From the IMG/VR virus record IMGVR_UViG_3300040801_002588, positions 1 through 45,979 of that record: a stretch of 45,979 bases of DNA, one strand, 5' to 3'. Under the pieces are notes generated by a model. It did no database searches and had not been told where the DNA came from. It saw only the letters and a list, made by a program, of their open reading frames with translations. How positions within the stretch are numbered: position 1 is the first letter of the stretch; each line of letters opens with the position of its first letter. The stretch comes from a virus. A program made the position numbers and the translations under genes. Positions 8,122-16,695 of this stretch are shown here, piece after piece.

Positions 8122-9951
8122 ATGGCAAAGCCCTTTGATCATGGGGATGCAGGCGTCCCTGGTTACGGCCAGGATCCCATGCCCCATTCGTACAAGGCGC
8201 CCCCGGGTCCCTTGGACAATCCGCCCAGTACAGTCGGTGAACAGATTCGTACTGATTACTGGTATCGCCGTGCGCTGGTAGAAGCTGCGAAGGAAGCATT
8301 CTTCTCCCAGATGGCTGACGTGCGTGCCATGCCCAAGAATATGGGTAAAACCATCAAGCAGTATCACTACCTGCCGATCCTCGACGACCGCAATGTCAAC
8401 GATCAGGGTATCGATGCTCAGGGCCGTACTACTCAGACCCTTGGCGATGCAGCAGCCACTGGAAATCAGTGGATTCCTGGTAAGTCTGTTGTGACTGCAG
8501 CAGTTCGACTGCTGGCTCCGGCCAACATGTCGGGTCGTAATTTGTATGCCACGTTTAATTACACAGGCGAAAATACTGTGCCCGGTGCTGTTCCAGGTAC
8601 TGCTCCTACAGGAGTTACCAACAAACCGAAGCTTTATGGCACACCGCCTAAAAACGATCCTAATGCAGGAGATCCGTTTGTAGCTGGTGAAGCATGGCCT
8701 GCGTACAGTCTGGAAGATTTCCCGGAAACGGTGTACTTCTCTGGCTCAGCTACCGGTGCTGATGCGGCCACTGCTATGACCGCTGCTGTCAAAATTGCTG
8801 CAGGTAAGGCTAAAGATTGGTACGCCGAATTTATTGGCGGTACTTTGGCTATAGCAACAGGTGGTGCTGATTTGGCAGGCGCTTCTGGTAATGCTGGTCG
8901 TGATGCAAGTGCTTGGAAGGCCCAATATCTAGATAAAGATGGTGTTTGGAATAACACTGTTCCGACTGGTGGTGCAGCAGGTACTGCTGGCGCTAACTAT
9001 GTATCTGGCAACCTGTATGGTTCTGCCCGTGACGTGGGTTCCATCATGGCCAAGATGCCGATCCTCTCTGAGACCGGTGGCCGTGTAAACCGCGTTGGCA
9101 TGACCCGTCGTACCCTCGAAGGTAGCCTTGAGAAGTTTGGCTTCTTCGAAGAGTACACCCAGGAATCCCTGGACTTCGATACCGACAGTGAACTGCTTGG
9201 ACGTATTACGTCCGAAGCTGTGAAAGCAGCTAATCAGATCACCGAAGATACGATCCAGCTGGACCTTCTTCACTCTGCTGGTGTGGTCCGCTTCTGTGGT
9301 ACTGGCAGTGCTGTGTCTACTGCTACCGTTGACGGTGTTGTTAGTTATGACGACCTGGTTAAGGTCGGCATTGAAATGGACAATAACCGCATTCCGAAGA
9401 GCACGCGTATCATCGCTGGTTCTCGGATGATCGACACCCGTGTCGTGAATGCAGCTCGGTACGCCTACATTGGTTCAGAACTTCGTCCGACCCTGATGCG
9501 CATGAAGGATTACTTCGATGAAGCAGCCTTCATTCCTGTGGCTCAGTACGCAGCTGCTGGCAATGTAGCTAAGGGTGAGATCGGTGCAATCGGTGACTTC
9601 CGCTTTATTGAAGTGCCGGACATGATGTACTGGCAAGGTGCTGGTAAAGCAAGTACTACTGGAGAGGTTGATGACGGTACAGGTAATGCCGTAGCTGGAC
9701 ACACCGATGGCGCTAACATCAACGTCTATCCGATCCTCTTTGTAGGCGATGGCGCCTTTACCTGCATTGGTTTCCAGACCAATGGCAAGACGGTGAAGTT
9801 CACCATTACCCACAAGAAGCCGGGTCCGGAGCGTGCAGATCGGCACGACCCGTACGGCGAAGTGGGCTTCTGGTCCATCAAGTGGTACTACGGCTTCATG
9901 GCCCTGCGGCCGGAACGCATCGTACTGCTGAAGACTGCTGCTCGTTACTGA
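8122..9951 (+). CDS. Major capsid protein, N4-gp56 family, with large insertion
   Basis: 609 residues, with a GAGAGG ribosome site. Family blocks run through the protein: KFGFFEEYTQESLDFDTDSE, ITEDTIQLDLLHSAG, an R-I-I-A-G-S block, ARYAYIGSELRPTLMRM, GEIGAIGDFRFIEVPDMMYW, YPILFVGDGAFTCIGFQTNG and near the end DPYGEVGFWSIKWYYGFMAL then RPERI. These mark the HK97-fold capsid subunit of N4 relatives. N4 gp56 is about 400 residues; here some 150 extra residues lie between about 147 and 300 (Gly/Ala/Thr-rich, low complexity), and a Gly/Asp/Thr-rich loop interrupts the C-terminal part near 510-530. The insertion may form a surface domain. It is followed by a strong hairpin, which fits high transcription of this gene. 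Confidence 0.93.
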   Translation: MAKPFDHGDAGVPGYGQDPMPHSYKAPPGPLDNPPSTVGEQIRTDYWYRRALVEAAKEAFFSQMADVRAMPKNMGKTIKQYHYLPILDDRNVNDQGIDAQGRTTQTLGDAAATGNQWIPGKSVVTAAVRLLAPANMSGRNLYATFNYTGENTVPGAVPGTAPTGVTNKPKLYGTPPKNDPNAGDPFVAGEAWPAYSLEDFPETVYFSGSATGADAATAMTAAVKIAAGKAKDWYAEFIGGTLAIATGGADLAGASGNAGRDASAWKAQYLDKDGVWNNTVPTGGAAGTAGANYVSGNLYGSARDVGSIMAKMPILSETGGRVNRVGMTRRTLEGSLEKFGFFEEYTQESLDFDTDSELLGRITSEAVKAANQITEDTIQLDLLHSAGVVRFCGTGSAVSTATVDGVVSYDDLVKVGIEMDNNRIPKSTRIIAGSRMIDTRVVNAARYAYIGSELRPTLMRMKDYFDEAAFIPVAQYAAAGNVAKGEIGAIGDFRFIEVPDMMYWQGAGKASTTGEVDDGTGNAVAGHTDGANINVYPILFVGDGAFTCIGFQTNGKTVKFTITHKKPGPERADRHDPYGEVGFWSIKWYYGFMALRPERIVLLKTAARY

Positions 9952-9975
9952 TGGCAGTGATTCGTAATACCGGGA

Positions 9976-9995
9976 GGGGGGCCGTCAGGCCCCCC
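9976..9995 (+). terminator. Strong GC hairpin after capsid gene (attenuator or RNA-stability element)
   Basis: A perfect 8-bp stem GGGGGGCC / GGCCCCCC with loop GTCA, 24 bases after the capsid stop. No U-run follows, so full intrinsic termination is doubtful. It may partly terminate late transcripts or protect the 3' end of the capsid message from exonucleases. The loop GTCA is the same as in the hairpin at 36934-36961. Confidence 0.5.
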
Positions 9996-10034
9996 GACCG
10001 GGATAATCCCTTCAAGTAACCAAAGGAAAAATCC

Positions 10035-10673
10035 ATGAAAGATGTCTATGCCAATGATCCTGAGAAGCAGGCCGAACTGGATGCTCTCAGAGAACAAGCA
10101 GACGCTTTGGGATTGAAATACCACCACCGTGCTGGTATTCCGAGACTCAAGCAACTGCTGAAAGAAAGCCGGTTTATGCCCGGCCCCGCTGCTGAAACCG
10201 TACAGAGTGATGAGCAGGTCGCAGAACAGACACGCAGATTGCGTCCTGGGATCGACTTCATGACCGAGGAACAGTTCAAGCAGGCATTTGCAAACGATCC
10301 ACGGGTAAATCCAAACCCTGCTCAGGAATCCAACAGGCTGATCCGCTGTCGGGTGCAGTGCATGAATCCGAACAAGCGGGAGTGGCCGGGTGAAATCATC
10401 TCGGTGGGCAATGCCAAGATCGGTACGTGGAAGAAGTACATCCCGTACAACAACACGCCGTACCACATTCCCAAGATCATCCTGGATCACATGAAGGAAT
10501 CCAAGTGTGTTTCCTTTGTGACCGCCAGGGATGCAGGTGGGAATGAAACCAAGAAGCCTACGCTGATCCGTGAATACGCTATTGAAGAGCTGCCGCCGCT
10601 TACCCAGCAAGAGCTGAAAGAGCTGGCTCAGCAGCAGGCAATGCGTGACGGTAAAGTTGAGGCAGTGGGATAA
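10035..10673 (+). CDS. Hypothetical head-associated protein with HeH/LEM-like N-terminus
   Basis: 212 residues; AAGGA ribosome site. Residues about 17-44 (LREQADALGLKYHHRAGIPR, then LKQLLKE) look like a HeH/LEM helix-extended-loop-helix segment, a small fold found in phage head and DNA-binding proteins. The rest contains RCRVQCMNPNKREWPGEI and a PYHIPKIILDHMKE block without a function I can name. It follows the capsid gene in the slot held by N4 gp55. Head or connector assembly is a reasonable guess from position only. Confidence 0.6.
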   Translation: MKDVYANDPEKQAELDALREQADALGLKYHHRAGIPRLKQLLKESRFMPGPAAETVQSDEQVAEQTRRLRPGIDFMTEEQFKQAFANDPRVNPNPAQESNRLIRCRVQCMNPNKREWPGEIISVGNAKIGTWKKYIPYNNTPYHIPKIILDHMKESKCVSFVTARDAGGNETKKPTLIREYAIEELPPLTQQELKELAQQQAMRDGKVEAVG

Positions 10674-10684
10674 AGGAACCGTAA

Positions 10685-12058
10685 ATGGCAGACCAGAAGA
10701 AAACCAACCACCCGGAAGTTACCGAAACTGTACTGAACGGGGGCGGTCTTTTCGATGAGCTGATGCGTAGCATGAAGGCTCACCTGCTGGAGGAATATAC
10801 CCAGCAGCGCATTCGGGGAGCTGAGTATTCCAAGGTCTACCTGGGTTCTCTCCAGGCGGTACTGGGCGGTTCTGTCCAGTACCTGCTTGGTTCCCAGTTC
10901 AGGGATCAACAGAGAGCACTGTTGGAGTCCCAGAAAAATCTGGTTGATGCGCAGGTCTGGCAGATCAATGAACTGACGCCGCTTGAGCGTGAGAAGCTGG
11001 AACTGCAGAAAGATATGCTGGCACTGGAGAAAGAGCGTCTCCGGTTCCAGATCGATGAATTGTTACCGCTTGAGAAGAAGAAACTCAGGCTGCAGAACAA
11101 ACAACTGGCTGCCCAGATCCCGCTGATCGAGGCTCAGGTCAAGGTAGCTGAAGCACAGATTATCCTGACTCGGGCACAGGCCAGTAAGGTTATGCAAGAG
11201 CTCAAGATGATTCCGTACCAGATTGACCTCATGAAATGGCAATCCAAGACGGCTGAAGCCCAGTATGGGCTCACCAAATTGCAGCGGAGTCTCATCGGTC
11301 AGCAAATCCATAAGACCCGCCAGGAGCGCTTCCTGGTCGAGGCACGCTACGCTACGGAACAGACCAATTGGTCCAATGGCGTCTTTACCGATCACTTCTA
11401 TGACTTTGCGCATGAGATGGTCTATGAGCAAGAGCTTGTGCCACCCGATCCCAATGATCCCAATGCGCCTCCCACATACCGGGATAAGCTGGATGCCGGT
11501 GGCAACAAGATTCCGCTACGGGATAAGCGGGGCAACATCATCTACAAGCGGGATGAGTTTGGCCGGCGTATTCGGAAGAAAGATGCCAACGGTAATGATG
11601 TGCCCATTCCGTGGGAGCCGAAGGGTATGGTTCGGCGGCAGAAAGATCTGCTCTACGAACAGCAGATGGGCTTTGTGCGGGATACCGAGCAGAAGACGGC
11701 CAAGATCATCTCGGACACGTTTGCCATCATGCGGTCTACGGACGAGAATCTCAGCCCGCCCTCTGGCTTGAATGCAGATAACGCCAACAGTGTGCTGCGT
11801 AACATGGTGCAGAACAGCGGCACGGAATTCTTCATGTACGACAATGAGCTTGTTTCTTTGCTCAACGCAGTTCCTGTACCTGAATACTACGGAGTCAAGG
11901 TCAACAAAAATCCGGTAGATAATCCAGATAATGATACTGCCACTAAGGACCCGAACCTGCCGTGGGATCCCGATAAGATTCCAGTTGGTGGCGGTGGCGG
12001 TGGTGGCTATGACAATATTGTTCGACCTGCCGACAAATCACTTAAATCAAAATCATGA
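10685..12058 (+). CDS. Coiled-coil virion protein in N4 gp54 position
   Basis: 457 residues with AAGGA upstream. Residues about 75-215 are a long uninterrupted coiled coil (for example LELQKDMLALEKERLRFQ and KKLRLQNKQLAAQIPLIEAQ). Then comes a region rich in Asp, Pro, Asn and Arg with short K-R-D-E-F-G-R-R type repeats, and near the end a run of seven Gly (residues about 435-441). The stop overlaps the next start (ATGA). The gene sits two places after the capsid gene, where N4 encodes a tail/connector or injected protein (gp54). A rod-like internal or tail-tube role is inferred; no enzymatic motif is present. Confidence 0.6.
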   Translation: MADQKKTNHPEVTETVLNGGGLFDELMRSMKAHLLEEYTQQRIRGAEYSKVYLGSLQAVLGGSVQYLLGSQFRDQQRALLESQKNLVDAQVWQINELTPLEREKLELQKDMLALEKERLRFQIDELLPLEKKKLRLQNKQLAAQIPLIEAQVKVAEAQIILTRAQASKVMQELKMIPYQIDLMKWQSKTAEAQYGLTKLQRSLIGQQIHKTRQERFLVEARYATEQTNWSNGVFTDHFYDFAHEMVYEQELVPPDPNDPNAPPTYRDKLDAGGNKIPLRDKRGNIIYKRDEFGRRIRKKDANGNDVPIPWEPKGMVRRQKDLLYEQQMGFVRDTEQKTAKIISDTFAIMRSTDENLSPPSGLNADNANSVLRNMVQNSGTEFFMYDNELVSLLNAVPVPEYYGVKVNKNPVDNPDNDTATKDPNLPWDPDKIPVGGGGGGGYDNIVRPADKSLKSKS

Positions 12059-14043
12059 GCCTATTTAGCGGCAAAACCACCTTTACCGCTTATGGCGCCA
12101 GTAATTCAGCCATAGAGGAGAAGAATTACCCTTACTCACTTCGGCAAGCCATGTTGGAATATTTCATTGGTAATGGCGATGATATGGTTCGTTCCATCAT
12201 GCGTGCCCGCAACAGGTCATTTCTGGCTGATGTCAACAAGATGACGCGGTTTGCCCGGAGCGAGCATCCCGATGGACTGCCTACGGTTACGCATGGCATG
12301 GATCAGAATTTGGAATTCTTGCCTGTTGCTATCCTGATGCACGACAAGCAGCCATTCAATGATCTGCGTCCAGAAAGAGATTTTGATAAGGGCTTGGAAA
12401 CAGATACGGTTGATCCCGACCGGGAAAAGCATGCAGATGCAACCCGGGAAATGCTGGAAAGAATTGGCATGGATGCCGATGAGGTTGTGACCCAGTTTTT
12501 TGAGCAACAAGAAGAACAAGGATTACCCAGGAATGTGAAACCCTGGGATTTGTTTGTGCACTTTGGCTTGCCAATTGACACAGATACGGAAGCCGGCAAA
12601 GAGTACATTTATCGATTCCTGGCGTATTTACACGCCAATCAGGATGATTCCATCAATACTAAGTATCTGAAATTTTGCGATACCAATGGCAAGGGTGGTG
12701 TCGACAAGCAGCCCTATCATGCCATCAATATTGAAGAAGGCGGGGTCGATGCCTTCAATCTGGATTTCAGATATTCACTTGCGTGGCGTACGCCACAAAA
12801 TGAGTTACTCAAAGCCAACAAGAACGGCGAAATTGAGGTTCAGCTCATTGGCGTAGCTGGCGTACAACCGAGAAAATATTCATGTCCTGTTGGCGAAACC
12901 ATGGTGATCACATCACAACTTCGCTGGAATGCAGCACTTTGGCATGGCTGGCTATACAGGCTATTTGGCAATGCAGCCAAACCCGAATACCAGATTTTAA
13001 GATCCATGTGGGACAACATTGGCGCTGTCAGGTCTGATGGTTTCCATGATTTATTCATCGTTTGCAAGCGTATGAGTGCCACTGAATACGACGTCATTTT
13101 TACAGTTGGCTTGTCGCAGGCATACAAGGTGAATGTCAAAGATAATCCAACCAGTGACAGGCAATTTCGCTACGCAGATTTTGTTCCATCCCAACATATT
13201 GACGATCCTACCCTCTCATTTGGTGAACAGTTCCGACTACCGTTGGCCATTCACATTATGAAAGAGATGGGCTTCACGCGGTCTGAGCGTCTATTGGCGG
13301 AGTCCCTGACCATTACTGTGATCCTGGTTCAGAAAGAACATCGACAGTGGTATGAGCAAAAGTTTTGGGGGTTTTTCTTCCTGGTGGTGACACTCATCCT
13401 GATCGCCTATGGCCAGGTTTGGATCGCAGAATGGCTAATTCCAATTGTTGGGGAATTCCTGGCGAATGCCATTCTGGTTTTGACTATCTCTGTTACATTT
13501 AGTTTGGCTAGCGCTTCTTTGCCCAGTGAGATGATGCTGTTTTTTGCTGTGGCTTTCGCCATTGTTTCAATTGCTCAAATGGCGCAAAGCGCTAGTGGTG
13601 GTCAATTCAAGTTCAATTGGCAAACCATCAAGTCGATGGGGTGGGCAACAGCCGTTGATATGCTGAATACCGTAATGGGCGTCCTGCAGTCGATGCAGCA
13701 ATATATCCTTGAAGGCCAGATGAAGGAATTCCAGGAAGAAATGAACCTGGAATACGCGAGTCTCAAGGAAAAGCAGGAAGAATTAGAACGCTTGTGGGAT
13801 GAATTGGGATCCAGTCCGATTGATGCCATTAGTTTGGTGAAGCGTAGTTACATTACACGCCCGTTGGAAACGCCAAGTGAGTATTACAACCGCACGCTGA
13901 GCAAGAATCCAGGTGTATTGGCACTGGAGATGCCTAGTAAATTTCATGCATTGGCTCGCCGCTTGCCACAAACAGCGGGAGAACCCACAATTGTGGATAA
14001 TCTTTTTGACCGACTATACGAGATGAGGCTTTCAAATGGCTGA
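12055..14043 (+). CDS. Membrane-spanning internal virion (ejection) protein
   Basis: 662 residues. The first ~430 residues are soluble with many Trp, Asp and Phe. Residues about 437-510 hold about three hydrophobic segments (FWGFFFLVVTLILIAYG, AILVLTISVTFSLASASL, EMMLFFAVAFAIVSIAQMA). A helical region rich in Glu, Gln and Met follows (LEGQMKEFQEEMNLEYASLK). Virion proteins of podoviruses with a buried hydrophobic bundle are usually ejected and insert into the host membrane to help form a DNA channel. The gene overlaps its neighbours on both sides (ATGA before; 8 bases after). It falls in the internal-protein run between capsid and vRNAP. Ejection is inferred. Confidence 0.65.
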   Translation: MSLFSGKTTFTAYGASNSAIEEKNYPYSLRQAMLEYFIGNGDDMVRSIMRARNRSFLADVNKMTRFARSEHPDGLPTVTHGMDQNLEFLPVAILMHDKQPFNDLRPERDFDKGLETDTVDPDREKHADATREMLERIGMDADEVVTQFFEQQEEQGLPRNVKPWDLFVHFGLPIDTDTEAGKEYIYRFLAYLHANQDDSINTKYLKFCDTNGKGGVDKQPYHAINIEEGGVDAFNLDFRYSLAWRTPQNELLKANKNGEIEVQLIGVAGVQPRKYSCPVGETMVITSQLRWNAALWHGWLYRLFGNAAKPEYQILRSMWDNIGAVRSDGFHDLFIVCKRMSATEYDVIFTVGLSQAYKVNVKDNPTSDRQFRYADFVPSQHIDDPTLSFGEQFRLPLAIHIMKEMGFTRSERLLAESLTITVILVQKEHRQWYEQKFWGFFFLVVTLILIAYGQVWIAEWLIPIVGEFLANAILVLTISVTFSLASASLPSEMMLFFAVAFAIVSIAQMAQSASGGQFKFNWQTIKSMGWATAVDMLNTVMGVLQSMQQYILEGQMKEFQEEMNLEYASLKEKQEELERLWDELGSSPIDAISLVKRSYITRPLETPSEYYNRTLSKNPGVLALEMPSKFHALARRLPQTAGEPTIVDNLFDRLYEMRLSNG

Positions 14044-14599
14044 TTGGTGGGACACATCATTCCTGAACCCGATGAACAACATTGGAAATAATTCGCTGCT
14101 GGGGCAGCCTACCGGTGGTCTGTTTAATAATGGCAACCAGTTTTCAATGAATTATTTACAACAACCACAACCCTTCCAGATGGGCAATCAATATCTGCAG
14201 CCCAATCAAGGATTAGGGCAGTTCAATACGCCCAATGCCAACATTATGGATTCATTGGCTGCCAACATGAATTATTTAGATGGCCAAGGCGGCTGGTCCG
14301 ATAAGATTGGTGGCTTCTTTGATACCCACAGGAGCAGTATAGGTGCTGGACTTGGTTTGGGCCAATTGGTACTGAGCCTTGCCGGTTATCTGGGCAGTCG
14401 AGATGATGCGGATCGAGCATTCAAGCTGTATGGCCAGGATCGGCAAGATCGCATGACAGGCTATAACAATGACCTGTCCATGACTTTAGCCGGATATGCT
14501 GATCAACAGGTAGCACGACAGGCTTATGGTGGGGGCGGTGGCCTGTACGAAAGCCCCGAAGAGTACAACAAGAAATTGAACTTGCGTTACCTTAGCTAA
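14036..14599 (+). CDS. Asn/Gln/Gly-rich small internal virion protein
   Basis: 187 residues; the start overlaps the preceding stop by 8 bases. The first ~85 residues are low in charge and rich in Asn, Gln, Gly, Leu and Met (many N-Q-F, Q-P-Q and G-N motifs), resembling a disordered or amyloid-like linker. Residues about 101-121 (IGAGLGLGQLVLSLAGYLG) are a hydrophobic Gly-rich segment that could enter a membrane. The C-terminus is helical and ends with a Gly-rich loop. Context suggests an ejected or structural protein; no family recognised. Confidence 0.6.
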   Translation: MADWWDTSFLNPMNNIGNNSLLGQPTGGLFNNGNQFSMNYLQQPQPFQMGNQYLQPNQGLGQFNTPNANIMDSLAANMNYLDGQGGWSDKIGGFFDTHRSSIGAGLGLGQLVLSLAGYLGSRDDADRAFKLYGQDRQDRMTGYNNDLSMTLAGYADQQVARQAYGGGGGLYESPEEYNKKLNLRYLS

Positions 14600-14614
14600 G
14601 GTAAGGATTTGACT

Positions 14615-16684
14615 ATGGCTATCAAGCGCCCTGAATTACCCAAACCAAGCAATTTTGCCCAGTCACTGTTGGAGCGTGCCACGCTCCGCGAACGGGGCAG
14701 CATGAATCAGTTTGGCCAGGATGTCTCTGCTTTGCGCAATTTGCTGGAACAGAACTCACAGGAGCGCTTTGGTCAGCGTTTTGGTGAACAGGTGGCTGGC
14801 ACTAATTTCGAGAATGCTGATGCAGTCCAGAGGTTGCGCCAGACCGTAATGGGAGATGCCTTAGCTAAAGGATTGGATCCCACATCTTTTGTGAACATGA
14901 TTTCGGGCCAACGCACCAGTGCGCTTCAAGAGCAGGCTCGGGAAGAAGAATTGTTTTCCAAGGAGCTGGCTCAGAAAGCTTTCGCAAATCCAGCAGAGGC
15001 CAGACAGCTATTGTCCACTGCTGATCCCAGGATGCTTACTGCAGAAGGTATGCAGTTGCTTAGGGGTGCTGATGCCGAGTATCGGACTGAATTGACCCAG
15101 CAAGGCGTGCTTGATGCTACTCGTGGTATTTGGGCAGCTCCCACTTTGGAAGAAGCCAGGAAGTATCTACAGAACTTTAATCCGAATGCAGAAGGCGATG
15201 AAGGTGCCATAGCTAAATCGGCGCATGATGCTTTCACTGCACGTAGCCAGCGTGAAGCAGCTATGCGCCAAGCTCGTGCGGCAGAAAAACCCACACGTGA
15301 AGAAGAAATACGGCCTTTAGTTACTAAAGTGGAAGGCATGTATTCCCAGTTCTATGAGCCTGTGCTTCAGGCCCGCATAGCGAAGGCGGACCAAATCGTA
15401 CGGCAGACTATGCCAAATGCAACTGAAGGTGAAATTGAATTAGCTAAACGTCAGAAGCTTCATCGTTGGGAAAATAACCTTGATTCAGAAGAGCTGAATT
15501 CTGCAGAGTTGTTGTTTGATGAAGGCAACATGCGAAAGCTGCGTCAAATGTTCAGGGCGGAAGGTGGCACGGACGCTGAGTTTGATGAATTTACACGGCC
15601 TGGACGGCATGGCGTCCAACTCAGGGAAGCTCTGCAAAGTGAAGTTGACGCTGCCGAGACCCGCAGAAAGAACTATCGCCAGCTTGGTGATGCTCGAATG
15701 GAGTCAATTGATAGAGCTCCGCTTCAAGGTTTTGAATTCACGGCAAGTGGTTTGGTGCCAGTGCAGTTTGAGGATGACATTAAAAGCTCTGGCACTGTAC
15801 CAGAGATCATCAGTCGCTTTATGCAAGAGGCTGCTGATCCAGCCAGTGGTAATTACGGCTTTTCGGCTAAAGCATTTGACGACGATGCCGTTCAGGGCGT
15901 ACTGAAGGGATACAAAGATTTCAACCCAAGCATTACTAGACGAGGTTTGGAAATTGCCTGGGATGGTAAGAAATTCGATGCGGATAAACTGGCAGAATTT
16001 AGTGCCATTATTAAAAAATACCTGCCTACAGACGCTTTTTTGGATGCCACAATGGCTCAGTACCAGCAGGCAAAAGCAGGTGGCGGTTCATTACAGACTG
16101 TGAGCTTTATGCCAGCAGCCTATGACAGGATGGATGCTGATGAAAAAGCGATCTTTGATGAAGCTTTTAGTGGGCCTAACGTAACCGAAGGAAGTGACGC
16201 TCAAACCGGACAAGCACTGAATAATCTGGATAAGCTTACGGAAGCGGTTGAAGTAAAACAGACCAGCACACGTGGAATGGTAAATGACATTGCCAGTGAT
16301 ATCACACTTTTGTCCCAAGCAGATCAAGACGAATTTGCTTCTATAACCACAGAATATTCCAACCTGCTGGGTGCCAGACAAGAAGCAGAGGTTGGTTTTT
16401 GGAAAGGCGTATGGGACACAGTTGATGATGCAACGTTGATGCCGTGGGAGGATGAATTTAGTTGGGATGCGGCATTCTCAGCTGCACTTCCTTTTGGTAA
16501 AGATAACAGTGAGTTGATTGGTAGAGGCCAGTTATCTGCCAACTTACAAGCAGGAAAACGTAATCCCGAAGCAAAACAAAAAATGATTGCTGTACAAAGG
16601 CAATTTGAGTCCTTGGAATCAAGACTCGAAGCTCTCAGGAAGAAGCTACAAAAAGCACGATTGAGACGGGCCGCGACAGAATAG
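14615..16684 (+). CDS. Internal virion protein, helical, N4 gp52-like position
   Basis: 689 residues from the ATG at 14615, chosen because AAGGA lies 7 bases before it; the TTG two codons earlier has no such spacing. The protein is almost all alpha-helical, rich in Ala, Gln, Glu and Arg (for example FAQSLLERATLRERGSMNQF), with no obvious membrane segment. A short C-terminal coiled coil ends in Lys/Arg. It lies directly before two giant proteins in what looks like the set of proteins packed in the head and ejected with DNA. There is no recognisable lysozyme or other catalytic motif, so a structural or DNA-guiding role is assumed. Confidence 0.6.
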   Translation: MAIKRPELPKPSNFAQSLLERATLRERGSMNQFGQDVSALRNLLEQNSQERFGQRFGEQVAGTNFENADAVQRLRQTVMGDALAKGLDPTSFVNMISGQRTSALQEQAREEELFSKELAQKAFANPAEARQLLSTADPRMLTAEGMQLLRGADAEYRTELTQQGVLDATRGIWAAPTLEEARKYLQNFNPNAEGDEGAIAKSAHDAFTARSQREAAMRQARAAEKPTREEEIRPLVTKVEGMYSQFYEPVLQARIAKADQIVRQTMPNATEGEIELAKRQKLHRWENNLDSEELNSAELLFDEGNMRKLRQMFRAEGGTDAEFDEFTRPGRHGVQLREALQSEVDAAETRRKNYRQLGDARMESIDRAPLQGFEFTASGLVPVQFEDDIKSSGTVPEIISRFMQEAADPASGNYGFSAKAFDDDAVQGVLKGYKDFNPSITRRGLEIAWDGKKFDADKLAEFSAIIKKYLPTDAFLDATMAQYQQAKAGGGSLQTVSFMPAAYDRMDADEKAIFDEAFSGPNVTEGSDAQTGQALNNLDKLTEAVEVKQTSTRGMVNDIASDITLLSQADQDEFASITTEYSNLLGARQEAEVGFWKGVWDTVDDATLMPWEDEFSWDAAFSAALPFGKDNSELIGRGQLSANLQAGKRNPEAKQKMIAVQRQFESLESRLEALRKKLQKARLRRAATE

Positions 16685-16695
16685 GCTAAACAACA

